A stretch of 64,000 nt of DNA from Plantago ovata (lineage: Eukaryota > Streptophyta > Magnoliopsida > Lamiales > Plantaginaceae): contig CM051456.1 in assembly GCA_028274465.1 (NCBI GenBank), positions 48,599,011 through 48,663,010 on the forward strand, written 5' to 3'. Positions 10,445 to 21,387 of this stretch are shown piece by piece. Every line of letters begins with the position of its first letter. The stretch's first letter is position 1. Below the pieces are notes generated by a model. It was given only the letters and a program-made list of their open reading frames with translations, made no database searches and was not told the DNA's origin. The position numbers were made by a program, and so were the translations under genes.

Positions 10445-11337
10445 ATATGGTTAGAGAAGGCATTGTTCTAGGACATGTGGTTTCTGAAAGGGGGATTGAG
10501 GTTGATAAAGCTAAGATCGAAATAATTGAGAAACTTCCCCCACCTACTTGTGTGAAAGAATTGCAGTCTTTTCTTGGTCATGTAGGTTTTCATAGGAGGT
10601 TTATTAAAGATTTTTCGAAAATTGCTAAACCTTTAAGTAACTTACTAGCAAAAGATGTGGTTTACCATTTTTCTGATGAGTGCTTGGTTGCTTTTAATAC
10701 CCTTAAAGAAAAGCTTGTTACTGCTCCTATTGTTGTGCCACCTGATTGGAAACTTCCTTTTGAGATAATGTGTGATGCTTCGAATTTTGCTATGGGTGCT
10801 ATTCTATGCCAAAAAGTTGATAAGCAGTATCGTGTGATTTATTATGTTAGTAAGACTTTAGACTCAGCTCAAGTTAATTATACAACTACTGAAAAGGAAT
10901 TTTTAGCTGTTGTTTTTGCTTTACAAAAGTTTAGGTCATACTTTATTGGTCATCCTGTGAATGTCCATACTGATCATGCTGCTTTACGATATTTAATTGC
11001 CAAACAAGATTCTAAGGCAAGGTTAATCCGTTGGGTCTTATTGTTACAAGATTTTGATTTTACCATAGTTGATAGAGCTGGTAGGGAGAATTTGGTTGCT
11101 GATCACTTGTCTAGAATACCTAATATTCCCGTAAATTCGATTCCTATTAATGATGATCTTCTTGATGAGCACTTAATGAAAGTCAATGAAGAGCCATGGT
11201 ATGCTGATATTGTGAACTATTTGGCTATGGGTATTTGCCCAACTAATTTTTCAGCCTCCGATAGGAGAGCTCGCGTTGCAGGTATTACATATGGGATGAT
11301 CCGAATCTTTTTAAAGAAGGAGCTGATGGAATTCTGA
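10442..11337 (+). pseudogene. Element A RT connection and RNase H
   Basis: This continues the pol polyprotein after the indel at about 10441. [20 protein letters not shown] and [21 protein letters not shown] complete the RT thumb/connection. RNase H follows with [47 protein letters not shown] and ADHLSRI, so the acidic catalytic residues D, E and D are all present. The frame ends at 11337 after another shift near 11290-11300, where the pre-integrase linker leaves the frame. Confidence 0.9.
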
Positions 11338-12485
11338 GAAGGTGCATTCCGCAAGAAGAACAACAAAGTGTGTTGAGTCATTGACATGAGCTTCATTGCG
11401 GCGGACACTATAGTGGCATTAAAACGGCTCGCCAGGTGCTACAAGCGGGATTTTTCTGGCCACGTTTTCACCAAGATGCTCGAAGTTTTGTGAAAAATTG
11501 TGACCCATGTCAACGAGGGGTTAATATTGGCAAGAAGGAGGAAATTTCCCTTCAAGGGAATCTAGTGGTCGAGCCTTTTGACGTGTGGGGCATTGATTTC
11601 ATGGTACCGTTTCCATCAAGTGGAGGTTACGAATACATTCTCGTCGCGGTGGATTATGTGACGAAGTGGGTAGAGGCGATTCCCACAAGAAAGAATGATG
11701 CCGCGGTTGTTACGAAGTTCTTAAAGGATGTGATCTTTTCTAGATTTGGATGTCCTAGGGCAATCATCAGTGATGGAGGTTCGCACTTCGTCAACAGAAC
11801 CTTTGCTTCTCTTCTTAAGAAGTACGATGTCACCCATAGTGTTGCTACGCCATATCATCCATAGACTTCGGGACAAGTTGAAGTTAGCAACCGTTAGATT
11901 AAGAAGATTCTCGAGCGAGTGCTGAAGCCTAGTAGGAAAGATTGGTCTGGAAAATTGAATGATGCGCTTTGGGCGTATAGAACTAGCTACAAGACGGTGA
12001 TTGGAACCACTCCGTATAGACTTGTGTATGGGAAAGCATGCCATCTTCCTGTGGAATTGGAACACAAGGCATATTGGGCTATTAAAGAACTAAATCTTGA
12101 TTTGGGAAAAGCTGGCGAAGAACGGTTGTTACAACTTGATGAGCTTGATGAATTACGCCTCGGTGCTTATGAGAACGCCAAGATCTACAAGGAGCGTACC
12201 AAGAAGTATCATGATCATGGTATAGTACGTAAGGAACTGATTCCTGGTCAAAAAGCTTTGGTGATTAATTCTCACCTTCGTGTATTTCCTGGAAAGCTCC
12301 ATACTCGTTGGGATGGACCATACGAGATTGTCCAAGTTGCTCCCCATGGAGCTGTAGAACTCTTGGATCCAAAAACGGGCAATACTTTCAAAGTGAATGG
12401 GCAACGAGTGAAACCATACTTCGAGCTTCCTAGTGATCAAGTAAAGGTTGATCATCTCGAACTAACCTTTCCCACCTCTACTTAA
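11338..12485 (+). pseudogene. Element A integrase
   Basis: The zinc-binding HHCC region ([11 protein letters not shown] ... CDPCQRG) is interrupted by a TGA near 11382. The core is DD35E: Asp in WGIDFM at 11595, Asp in ISDGG at 11772, Glu at 11880, with exactly 35 residues between the last two. Two TAG stops (11862-11864 and 11895-11897) flank the catalytic Glu where Gln and Glu codons are usual. The C-terminal frame 11919-12485 carries the [17 protein letters not shown] motif and the chromodomain-less tail typical of Athila. Integrase would insert the DNA copy and make the 5-bp target duplication seen around all four gypsy insertions. Confidence 0.92.
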
Positions 12486-12621
12486 GGATAGGTATGATGT
12501 ATTTTTGTTGTTTTGAGCATGTCATTGTGTTTTATTTTATATTTCCGTATGTTTTTGGTGATACAATAGGTTTTAAGATGATAATTTTGCATTTTGGGAG
12601 GAAAAAAAGCGTCTCCAGGAG

Positions 12622-12820
12622 TCTGGCGATGCCAGGCGAACCGCCCCCCACGTGGGGCGATTCGCCTGGCAAGTCCAGGCTACCTGGGACGTTCTGGACG
12701 CCCCAGGCGAATCGCCCCCCACTGGGGCGGTTCGCCCCGGTTGTCCAGAAACCCGGAGCGTTCTGGACGCCACAGGCGAATCACCCCCCACCTGGGGCGG
12801 TTCGCCCCAGGTGTCCAGAA
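12622..12820 (+). repeat. Internal GC quasi-palindrome block of element A
   Basis: Modules GCCAGGCGAACCGCC, GGGGCGATTCGCCTGGC, GGCGAATCGCCCC and GGGGCGGTTCGCCCC repeat about six times, alternating with copies of GTTCTGGACGCC and CCAGAAACCCGGAG. They are the same type as the modules in the LTR of this element. Confidence 0.75.
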
Positions 12821-13513
12821 ACCCGGAGGTCCGGATTTTCGTTCGGAACTCCAATTTTCTCTTATTATGCTAAATTATTGATCTTTTTACCTCTTTTATC
12901 GCCCGTTTTGGTTTCTCACGAGTTTCCTTGAGTCATATAGGTTACAGGTACAAGTTAGCTCTCACCTTAAATCCACTTTCGACGTTCGGGACGAGCGACG
13001 ACGTTCAGGTTTGGGGGGGGGGGGTTATCGCTGGCTATCTCTATACTTGTTTTGCTTATGATAAACTCGTGAAACCTTTTGTTTGCATTTGCATTTGCAT
13101 GTTTACCGCTTTCTTAGTATTTAGTTGCATACACTACATTCATCCTAGTATAGTTTTGCATGTTTTTATGTGGAGTTTATTGCCAAATTTTTTGAACTTT
13201 TTTATTTGGTAGATTAACTAGTTATGACCTTTGACCATGCGTTTCATCTCTATGAATTTGTTTGAGGTTTTTCTCGCTTGGCTTGTCACATATATGCACT
13301 TAGTTAAGCTTGGTAGTCTCGACATCACTTTGTGGTGTTTTCTCTACTGCGTTTCACGAAGGCCTGTATAATAAGATGATGCATGTTAGAGTCTTGTGGT
13401 TGTTTTCCCGTGTAATTATGTACCTAAGAGGCAACAAGTCTTCACCTTGCTTTGAGATTGCAAAATTCCTAGGAAGGGGGTAGTGTGAGATGTGTGTGAT
13501 CCTTTGTTTGAAA

Positions 13514-13657
13514 CCTATTCTAACGAATAGGTTTGGGGAGGGGGTTATACCGTTATTATGACTTGTTTTTCGATTTTGAGTGTGTGAGTTTGTTTTTTCT
13601 TCCTTTTTCGTAAAGTTTGTGCTCCAACCTATTCTTTCGAATAGGTTTGGGGAGGTC
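13514..13657 (+). repeat. Two hairpin plus polypurine cassettes, element A
   Basis: CCTATTC-TAAC-GAATAGG at 13514-13531 and CCTATTCTTTCGAATAGG at 13628-13645, each running directly into TTTGGGGAGG. They resemble the true polypurine tract before the 3' LTR. Equivalent pairs occur in E, D and C. Confidence 0.8.
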
Positions 13658-14418
13658 GTTTGTGAGTCATTGTAATTTCTTTTTCGTTGTGCTACTGCTG
13701 GCTATATACAAAAAAAAAAAAAAAAGAGAGAGGAAAAAAAGAAGAAAGAAAAAATCGGAAAAAAAAGGAAAAAAGAAAAATTCCAGAAAAAGAAAAAATC
13801 TGGAAAAGAAAAAAAGAAAAGACCCCAAAAAAGCAAAGAAGGGTCCAAAGAAAGCCAAAAAACAGTTTAGCAAAGTGTTTGTCTCGTTTTGCAATTCTTG
13901 TAATGTTCGTAATTGAGTTGTAAAGTGTGTCTTTTGTTTGTTTGAGTGTCATCTGTTCTAGACCACCCTCGTCCTGCCAATCAGAAAATGGTGATTAGTT
14001 TATGACTTTCCTTGAGAGATGGGTAGAATAGGGGAGTGTGATCTTTTAGGGAACCCTCCTTCGTTTGATGAGAGCCAGTATTGGTTCGACCTCTTTGAGG
14101 GAAAGTCTTAACTTGGTGAACAGTAGTAAGTCCTCAGTTTCATTGGCACGGGACAACCATTCGTATTTTGACATGTTTCATTACGTCGTCACTGACTAGG
14201 TCCAGGTAGAGAATGTTACGAGAGACTATCTTGTTTAACATAGTGCATATGTGAATGTGTATGAGTCAATCGAGGCATTCTTCAACCAATATCCATGTTA
14301 TGATTTGTATGGTCCTTGTTCATACGTTTTTGATAAACTCAATAGATTAGTTCATTTCATTTGTCATGAGACTCCATTTTGTGTGTTGCATTGCTTTTTT
14401 GCATTAGAGTCTAGATTA

Positions 14419-14456
14419 GTTGCTTGAGGACAAGCAAAGGTTCGGTTTGGGGAGTT
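14419..14456 (+). other. Element A terminal hairpin and polypurine tract
   Basis: TTGCTTG-AGGA-CAAGCAA forms a hairpin. It is followed by AGGTTCGGTTTGGGGAGTT and then the LTR start TGATGAACG at 14457. This is the plus-strand primer site for reverse transcription. Confidence 0.85.
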
Positions 14457-15644
14457 TGATGAACGTGTATTTTACATCATTCGAGTCTTTTTCACCAATT
14501 TAGCTATCCTCTAGGTTAATTTAGCTTATATTTTAGTGCATTTTATTAGAATAGTGTCACGTTTCTCTTTTCTTTGCATTTTTCAGGTTTTAGGTAAAAA
14601 AACATATTTTTATGGGCAATATTGATGAGGAGGACGAAGTTTTGGTGTTTCGAGCACATTCGTGGTGTATCTAGAAGGTTCCGGACGAGTTTTGAGGCCT
14701 AGGGGACGAGTTTCAAGGCTTAAAGGTCACTAGAAGGCCAAATCCGAGTCCGAAAAGGAAAAGAAGACAAAAATCTCGCTCCCACCGACTGGATGTCCCA
14801 GGCGGTTCGCCCGGGACAAGGGGCGTTTCGCCCGGTGCCAGGCGGTTCGCCCGGCATCCCGGGCGGTTCGCCCCACACTGTTACGATATCTATATATATG
14901 TTTGCCTATTTTAGTCGTTTTTCAGACCTTTTCACGTTATTTTGGGAGACAAATTCTTCAGAGCTTGTTCTGGGAATTATTAGCATAGAAGACTCTTTTT
15001 CTTATTGATTTGGAAGCTTAAGCATAGAGATTGGACATCTTTGATTCTCGATTCTTGCTTGTGAGTTAGCAATTCATCGGAGATTGACAACCTTCGTTGG
15101 TAACTTCTATCTCACGATTTTTCTGCTTTTATTTATTTCATTCAACATGTTTTCATTCAATCTTGCTTTGATTCTTGTTGATTGCAATTTATCTATGAGT
15201 AGCTAAATCTATCGTTGGTGATAGTATGTGATTTCTTAGCTAGGGTTCTTAATTATGCATGAGTGGTTTCGCGTGTTTAAGACTTGATTTATTGTTTGAT
15301 TTCTTTGATCTATGTAAGCCATCTATCTTCGTAGTGTTGAATTGAAAGGAACACATAGGACAATTCACGATCATAGATCTCTATACAAACTTCAAGTACT
15401 TCATGCATGATTATTACTCGTTGCTTTGAATGATCATACTATCACTAACTTCCATTATATTGATAAGAAAAATCTGATTTATAGTTTAAGTTAAATTAGA
15501 TAAAGCTAGTTATAGTCCTTAGAGATCGACACTCAAGGTTATTTTACTTCTACGCTACGTGCCTTGGTTTTCGTTGTAGTTGTGAGTTGCCTTTGGCTAA
15601 AAAAAATTTATTTGATTAATTGAGACTGACAATCTCGTTCATCA
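14457..15644 (+). repeat. Element A 3' LTR
   Basis: A 1188-bp partner of 5834-7097, with the same termini, the same palindrome cluster (14793-14873) and the same ending. It lacks about 60 bp present at 5880-5937 of the 5' LTR. Confidence 0.92.
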
Positions 15645-15649
15645 TCAAG

Positions 15650-16514
15650 ACTTTTTCTTGTTCGAAAGAAAGAACACTTAACTAATTTCTTCTATATGTT
15701 CTACTTCGTCACAAGTAGCTTTTTCAAGCTTTAAGTCTTGGAACGGATCAATGGCAGTAAAGAGTATTAAAGGGCATGTGAGTTTAAGCACAAGTGAGAG
15801 TTTGATCACGTTGTTGACACACTTCAACTCTTTGCCGAATGACCTCTATTTATAGTGAATCAAGGGAGTCGTTTGAATTTCAAATTCTAAGGCTTTGTTC
15901 CTTAAGATGTCACTATCTTGGTTTTGTACTTTCAGCAGCGTCCTTTATTTGTCTTCTAGTCTTCATGTTCTTCACGTGCTTAATTTGCATTTAATGTTCA
16001 TTTAAATGAAATTCAAATATGAACGTTGGAGCGCAAATGCAAGTACTTTCAGCAAGGAGGTCACATATGTATTTCACCAAGTGGTCAGTCTCAGTTTCAG
16101 CAAGGACAACCTACTCTGTCATTTAGATTTTCACTTATGCAAGCTGTTGCTGAAGTTTCCACTTTCTGAGCAACATGTGCCTTTGTAGATACAATCTTCA
16201 GAAATCTTCTGTAGTCTTCAGTCTTCGAATTCTTCAAGTTTCTGAACGGTTCTAATGCTTCAATAGTTTGTTTGTGTAAACAAAGTACATCATCAGCAAA
16301 TGCTTCAATAGGTTGTTTTTCTTTTACAGAAAACAAGATACATCATAAGCGATTAAAACACCTATCTAGCACCTACACTAAGTCTTCAGCAACGTTCCTC
16401 TTTTACAATGTCCTTTAAAATTCTAAATTCCTATGGACCTTAAGAGTACTAGTTACTGGACTTTCCTTAATTTAGCATGGTTAATTGCTCATTAAAATTA
16501 TAAGTTTCCTAACA
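15650..16514 (-). repeat. Copia 5' LTR, outer segment (U3 side)
   Basis: This is the continuation of the LTR after element A. It ends at 16514 with CCTAACA, the inverted partner of the TGTTGG at 5139. No gene is visible. The minus-strand frame at 16097-16336 is chance. Confidence 0.8.
15847..15854 (-). promoter_or_regulatory. TATA box of the copia LTR
   Basis: The minus strand reads CTATAAATAGAGG, a textbook plant TATA box, inside the U3 side of the LTR about 660 bp from its outer end. Confidence 0.6.
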
Positions 16515-17344
16515 GTGCGACTATCTCCTCTTCCATATCCACCTTAGGAGTCTCAAGCTCCTCAACCCACCTTGCAAGTTTCAGTTATCTTGCAACTTGG
16601 CACCTCAACCCGTGCATTGTCCCTCACAATCGTAATTTCTACGGGCAAATCAGTCACCACGATTATAGCCATAGCTGTTTCCGTGTTTCCGGGAAACTTC
16701 CCTTGCTCTCTACCAGCTCCTCGGTCTAGCAACTCTTGCAACTTCTTATGAAGGCTAGATTACATCACCACTTAGCAAGTTTGTTGCTACTACTAGCCTC
16801 AAGCTTTTCGAACCGCTGATTGTTAGTAGCCTCATTGCGATAATAGTGCTCCATGAACTTGTTCGTTTTAACCACTAGATCATTGAGAGAAGAGACAAGA
16901 GGCGAGGGAAGCACTCCTCCACCTTGCGGCCCTGAATTAGCAACCGGAGGTGGAGGTGTAGGTTCAGAAGGCGGTGCTCCTTCATACCAATTGTTCCCAT
17001 AGCTGAGACAACTTCTATCCTGATTCGACCCATAGGCATATTGATCGGGATTATTAGCATAACCACACGATTTCCATGGTTTTGGTATCCACCTCGTGGT
17101 CCTTTCCCTCCACGATTTTGTGGCCTCACATTGCCATACCCCATGGCCATAATGCATGTCCTCAACACTTTGCTCTACATCGACAGCAGCATACACTTCT
17201 TGACGGACCTCGTTCTTGACAAATTGCTCTCTAGCAAAATTCAGAACGGCATAAGTAGGTCGGGTGCCCATAGTTCTGCTTTCACACACCACAAACTTCC
17301 GTAGAAGGAATAGCAACGCTTTGCCTCAAAGCTTGCTTCACTTC
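16515..17344 (-). pseudogene. Gypsy element F gag, C-terminal part
   Basis: Minus-strand frame 17316-16765 plus degenerate sequence down to the copia LTR. It begins just past the CACTA insertion point, includes a damaged CCHC zinc knuckle (a TGA at 17284-17282 replaces a Cys codon), then a Tyr/Asn/Gly-rich stretch with SNQDRSCLSYGNN and a Pro-rich linker. The order matches element E gag (GPNQDRSWLNYGND at the same place). Its N-terminal half lies at 47914-48775, across the CACTA. The part between 16515 and 16760 has several stops. Confidence 0.8.
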
Positions 17345-17363
17345 CACTACCAGGAAAACGGAT

Positions 17364-17786
<423 letters not shown>

Positions 17787-18019
17787 TTCTGTTATTGTTT
17801 TCAAATAATATTTGTTATTCGAGTTAAAATTGAATGCGCCAGAGATTTATATTTGATGATTGACGGTACGAAACTATAAATTTCATTCAACAAACTAAAA
17901 TTGTACATACATAAATACTAAAATGTACGAACATAAACATAAAAAACGAGCATCTCAAAATGTACGGAGATGCAATCCTACAATGTACGAACATAAACTA
18001 AAAGTACTAAAACTACTAG

Positions 18020-18804
18020 CTACTCCTCTGCCTCTGCATTCTCCTCGGCCTCTGCGTTCTCCACCCCACCCAAAGCTCCAGCATGGTGGTGCGGCTGGAT
18101 GAGGGGAGGGTCCCGGTTCCAGTACGCTTCCCACAGCGGCCGAGAAGCCGTGTTAATCCATAGGGGCCATTTTCCCTCCTTGCTCCAGTCAATTTTGACT
18201 CTCATCATCGCATGCATGTGGATGCCAGATCCTCGGATCAGGAACGCATTCCACAACTCCTCCATATGAGCAGGAGGCATATAGTAGTAGTTCTGCAATA
18301 TATATTCAATGTACATAAGTGAAATGAAACACAATTTACCTAAATGTTACACTTAATTAGTGAGCGCCGCCTACTCAATAACCCAAGGTTGCGGTCTAAC
18401 ATAATCATGGGCGCCGCCTACACAACATCATGAATGCGGACGTAAAGTTATTAAATACAAATAAAGTACCTTCAATTCCTCGAAAAACTGCTCCTTTGCG
18501 GAAATAGGAAGCGTACTCCACCTTTCACCCCCACTCCCTGGCTCTGGAAGCATATGAAATCTTCTACAGATGATGTTACCCAACTTTCTATTAGCTTCAG
18601 GCGGGTGAAACCTGTAACACATATTAAAAAAATAATTATGGAGACCCACAACTATATATAAAAACAATTAAATACAAACTTTAAGTACAAAACTTACATG
18701 GAACCCTGCCCAACAGACAAGACAGGCAGCCCATTGTCGCCGCCCTGGGGCAGTGCTTGACCATCGTCGCCGCCCTGGGGTTGTGCTTGACCATCGACGT
18801 TCAT
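18020..18804 (-). CDS. CACTA-encoded Ptta/En-Spm-like protein, 3 exons, about 173 aa
   Basis: Exons are 18804-18698, 18611-18470 and 18292-18020. All splice sites are GT-AG (donors GTAAGT and GTACTT; acceptors TTACAG and TTGCAG). Exon lengths of 107, 142 and 273 keep one frame from the ATG at 18804 to the TAG at 18020. The N terminus is a Gly/Gln-rich repeat (QGGDDGQALPQGGDNG). The middle has WSTLPISAKEQFFEELK. The last exon has KIDWSKEGKWPLWINTASRPLWEAYW and an acidic AEAEE tail. The middle and last parts resemble the plant transposase (Ptta/En/Spm, transposase_24) protein carried by CACTA elements, though much shortened. Its usual role is accessory DNA binding. A GA-rich exon ending at the donor at 20047 may be a 5' UTR exon. 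Confidence 0.6.
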
Positions 18805-18807
18805 TGT

Positions 18808-19490
18808 CTTGATTGTTAGTTAATTTATTGTCAGTTAATAAGTTGTCACTTAATAAGTACAGACGAGGACTCGGAAATGATGGTGTGTTCGACAGCCAAT
18901 GTGATTGTATTTTTTATACATGTAAATCAAATTTAACTAACATTTCCTTGCATGACATGATTACCGCAATACAAAAATTCCTTGCTTTTCAAGACCCCGA
19001 CTACACTTGATTGTTAGTTAACTTATTGTCACTTAATAAGTTGTCACTTAATAAGTATAGACGAGGACTCGGAAAGCAAGGAAAATTTGTAATGTTTACT
19101 CTATGGATACCAAGAAATAAAGTCCATTTATTACGGTGCCTGCCTACTACAATCATTCACAACACAATGGGTGTTCAGTTAAATACAATCAGTTTGCTTA
19201 AATGTCAGTAAGGCTACCAATGGGTGCAAACCAATAAAACGCTTACTGATCGACAGTAATCGTATAGTATTAGTTATCACCCAATGTAAGCCTAATCCAA
19301 CACTTCCAAACTAATATATGTATATCATCATCACACCTATTCATTTCAATGAAAAACAAACTCTTATGTGTGTTTAGTCAAATACAATCAGTTCGATTAA
19401 ATGTTGGGGAGACTTTTCTATAGGACCTAACCAATGTAACGCTCACTGGTCGATAGCAAGCATATACTATTCGTTAGGGCCCAAGAAAAA
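18808..19490. repeat. Diverged direct duplications inside the CACTA
   Basis: A segment starting TTGATTGTTAGTTAA and containing ACGAGGACTCGGAAA occurs at 18808 and again at 19009, about 200 bp apart. A second pair sharing CAAATACAATCAGTT-like sequence lies near 19168-19280 and 19368-19490. No reading frame is preserved. Confidence 0.6.
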
Positions 19491-20047
19491 TCTTACAAAT
19501 ACACAGAAACCGATTATAATAGCATCATCACACTTAATAGCTTATATAACATAATTAAAATAATTAACATAATTATAATTATCAGAACCAAGTAGGCAGA
19601 ATTTTAATCTTTTTAATTAATCAAACTTAATCCAACTTAATTCAAAATTTAACAAAATATTAAGCAAATTTAACATAAATATTAAGCATGAATATAATAA
19701 CATGAAAATAGAACTAACTTAAGCAATTTAACAGAACTAACTTAAAGCAAATTTATCATGCATATTAAGCATGAATAACCAATTTAATATGAATAAGGTA
19801 TTAACATGAATATTATGATATTCAATTCCATTTAATATGAATATTACATGAATAATAACCAATTTACAGTTAAAATTAGAGTTACTTTGGGGCTGTTCAA
19901 ATCGAAGGTTGGATTTAGGCTAGAATATTATGATATTCAATTAACAGAAATTAAGCCAAGAAATTGAAAGAGAAGAATTAAGGCAAGAAATTGAAATTGA
20001 CAATGAAATTCAAATTGAGAAGAGAGAATGAGAGGAAGGAACTTACC
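19491..20047 (-). other. AT-rich CACTA interior with probable 5' UTR intron
   Basis: AT-rich sequence without genes. On the minus strand a donor GTAAGT at 20046-20041 follows a CT-rich exon-like stretch (about 20390-20047). The intron would run to an AG just before the ATG at 18804. The Pro/Ser/His-rich frame at 19978-20403 is most likely untranslated leader. Confidence 0.4.
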
Positions 20048-20388
20048 GATTGGACAGAGATCGGGAGGAGAAGAGGAGGCGGTGGTGTCGACTCCGGTAG
20101 TGACGGTGGACGGTGGTGGCTCCGGCGGTGATGGAGTGGGTGGAGAGGTTTAGGGTTTGAATTGGGGGAGAAATGGAGAAGAGAAGAAGAGAATGAAGAG
20201 GAAAATGAGACGTCGTGGTGGTTGTGATGTGGTGGTGGTGGTGGCGTGGGTGGAGCCGACCCGTGGTGGTGGTGGATTTTTGAGATGGGAGGAGGAGAAG
20301 GAGAAGAAGGAGAAGAGATTAGGGTTATGAAGAAATGGGGAAATGATCTCGGGAGGAAGACGATAGCGTTTGTATATTGGAAATATAG

Positions 20389-20597
20389 CGACGGATAGTC
20401 CATCCGTCACTATTTATTTATTTTTATTTTTATTTCCCATTTTATTTATTCTGGTCAACTATAGTTAGTGACGGATAGATTTATCCATCTCTAAATTGGT
20501 GACGGATGAGCAATATCCGTCGCTAAGTTGATGCCGAATTGACTCTTTCCAATGATGAACTGAGCTTAGAGCGCAGTTCGTCTTTATCCGTCGCTAA
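20389..20597. repeat. CACTA right subterminal repeats, first part
   Basis: Copies of TAGCGACGGATAGTCCATCC, GTGACGGATGAGCAATATCC and ATCCGTCGCTAA run up to the insertion of element C. They continue at 47833-47897. Confidence 0.8.
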
Positions 20598-20850
20598 TGA
20601 TGAACGCGGATTTGTCGGTTCCGAGTCCAATCAAATAATATTTGTTATTTAGCCAAAGGCAATCCACAACTACAACGAAAACCGTAGTGTAGCAGTAGAA
20701 TGACTCGAGTGTCGTTCTCTCAGGACTATAACTAGCTTTATCAAATCTAATTTAGAATATAAAAACAGCAGACAGATAGCAAAAGGGGTTTCTAGCAGAT
20801 AATGGAGATTGGTGATAGTATGATCCTTCTTAACATAACGGGTCGATAAT
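20598..20850 (-). repeat. Element C 3' LTR, first segment
   Basis: It begins TGATGAACGCGGATTTGTC and is cut at 20850 by element D. It resumes at 35203. The uncut equivalent is at 46512-46770. Confidence 0.9.
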
Positions 20851-21387
20851 TGATGAACGTATTTTTGACGCGTTCATCTTGTCTTTTTTACCTTCTTTTG
20901 CTATCTTTTAGCCTTGTTTTTTGGTTAGTTTTGTAGAATAGTGTCACGTTTATTATTTTCTGCATTTTCAGGCACTTAGGTACGAAATGGCATTTTTGGA
21001 GCTAAAAACGAGCTTTTTTGTTAGAAAATAGCCCCGTTGAAGTTCCTTGATCTCCACGGCTTGTTCGTGAGTGTTTGAGCATCAATAAGCATTGAGAAGG
21101 ATGAGTCCAAGGCACCCGAGGGCCGTATGAGGGCAAAAAGATTGAGTTTGAAGACAAAAATCTGCCCAGGAGCCAAGCTAAGCGCCTGGAATAGTGAAGC
21201 GCTCCGCTTCATTTTCCAGGAGCTTTGGGACAGCAGCCAAGCGAAGCACTCCGCTTGCCAAGCGCTCCGCTTGGCTTCTCCAAGCGGCCCGCTTGGCAGC
21301 GGTTACGTTTTCGGATTTTCCTTCTTAGATCTGATCTTCTGTTACTTTTTAGATATTTTTGAACTGTAGCTTCGTTTTGGAGAGCTC
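20851..21387 (+). repeat. Element D 5' LTR, first segment
   Basis: It runs to the insertion of E at AGCTC (21383-21387) and resumes at 29795. A cluster of AAGCGCTCCGCTTGG-type palindromes lies at 21170-21305. The intact 3' LTR at 33817 confirms the join. Confidence 0.92.
21170..21305 (+). repeat. Element D LTR quasi-palindromes (CCAAGCG/CGCTTGG type)
   Basis: Modules GCCAAGCTAAGCGCCTGG, GAAGCGCTCCGCTTC, CCAAGCGCTCCGCTTGG-like and CCAAGCGGCCCGCTTGG. The equivalent in the 3' LTR is at 34130-34262. No clear TATA box follows. Confidence 0.7.

Larger units (their letters stand above)
12486..14456 (+). other. Element A 3' non-coding region
   Basis: About 2 kb between pol and the 3' LTR. It holds a GC palindrome block (12622-12820), an acceptor-like TTACAG at about 12945, two hairpin/polypurine cassettes (13514, 13628), a 150-bp A/G tract (13710-13862) and the terminal cassette. 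The part from about 13200 to the LTR is shared with elements C, D and E. Open frames here are translations of palindromes or of the purine tract. No env-like gene is recognisable in this copy. Confidence 0.75.
5834..15644 (+). mobile_element. Gypsy element A (Athila-like), full length, degenerate
   Basis: This 9.8-kb element is flanked by TCAAG at 5829-5833 and 15645-15649. Its LTRs start TGATGAACG and end CGTTCATCA. In order it has a 5' LTR, a tRNA-Asp primer site, gag, protease-RT, RNase H, integrase, a long 3' non-coding region, a polypurine tract and a 3' LTR. Gene order and protein motifs (DLGASINLMPYSVYKAL protease, WGIDFM integrase) match the Athila branch. Every gene is broken. It sits in the copia LTR. 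Confidence 0.93.
3419..16514 (-). mobile_element. Ty1-copia retrotransposon, 5' part, interrupted by element A
   Basis: The element reads on the minus strand: a 5' LTR (16514-15650 plus 5833-5139 once element A is set aside, about 1.56 kb), an initiator-Met-type primer site, and a gag gene. Pol and the 3' LTR are not present. The element stops at the Helitron end at 3418. The LTR ends are TGTTAG...CCAACA. The long LTR and coiled-coil gag suggest the SIRE/Maximus lineage, which is an inference. GTGCG at 16515-16519 would be the target duplication, but its partner is outside the window. Confidence 0.8.

Noticed and set aside
12494..12931. Overlapping frames on both strands through Pro/Gly/Arg-rich sequence
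   Set aside because: They arise because the GC palindromes read open in several frames. No conserved start, and absent from D, E and C.
13617..13916. Lys/Arg/Glu-rich frames (also 27669-27881, 33024-33263, and Phe/Ser-rich inverses)
   Set aside because: They are translations of the A/G-rich tract in the gypsy 3' regions. The frames do not correspond between elements.
19978..20403. 141-codon Pro/Ser/His-rich frame in the CACTA
   Set aside because: Low-complexity CT-rich leader ending at a splice donor; no homology, better explained as 5' UTR.
20389..20597. Subterminal GCGACGGAT repeats as a separate satellite
   Set aside because: They match the repeats at the other CACTA end and stop at the CACTA boundaries.
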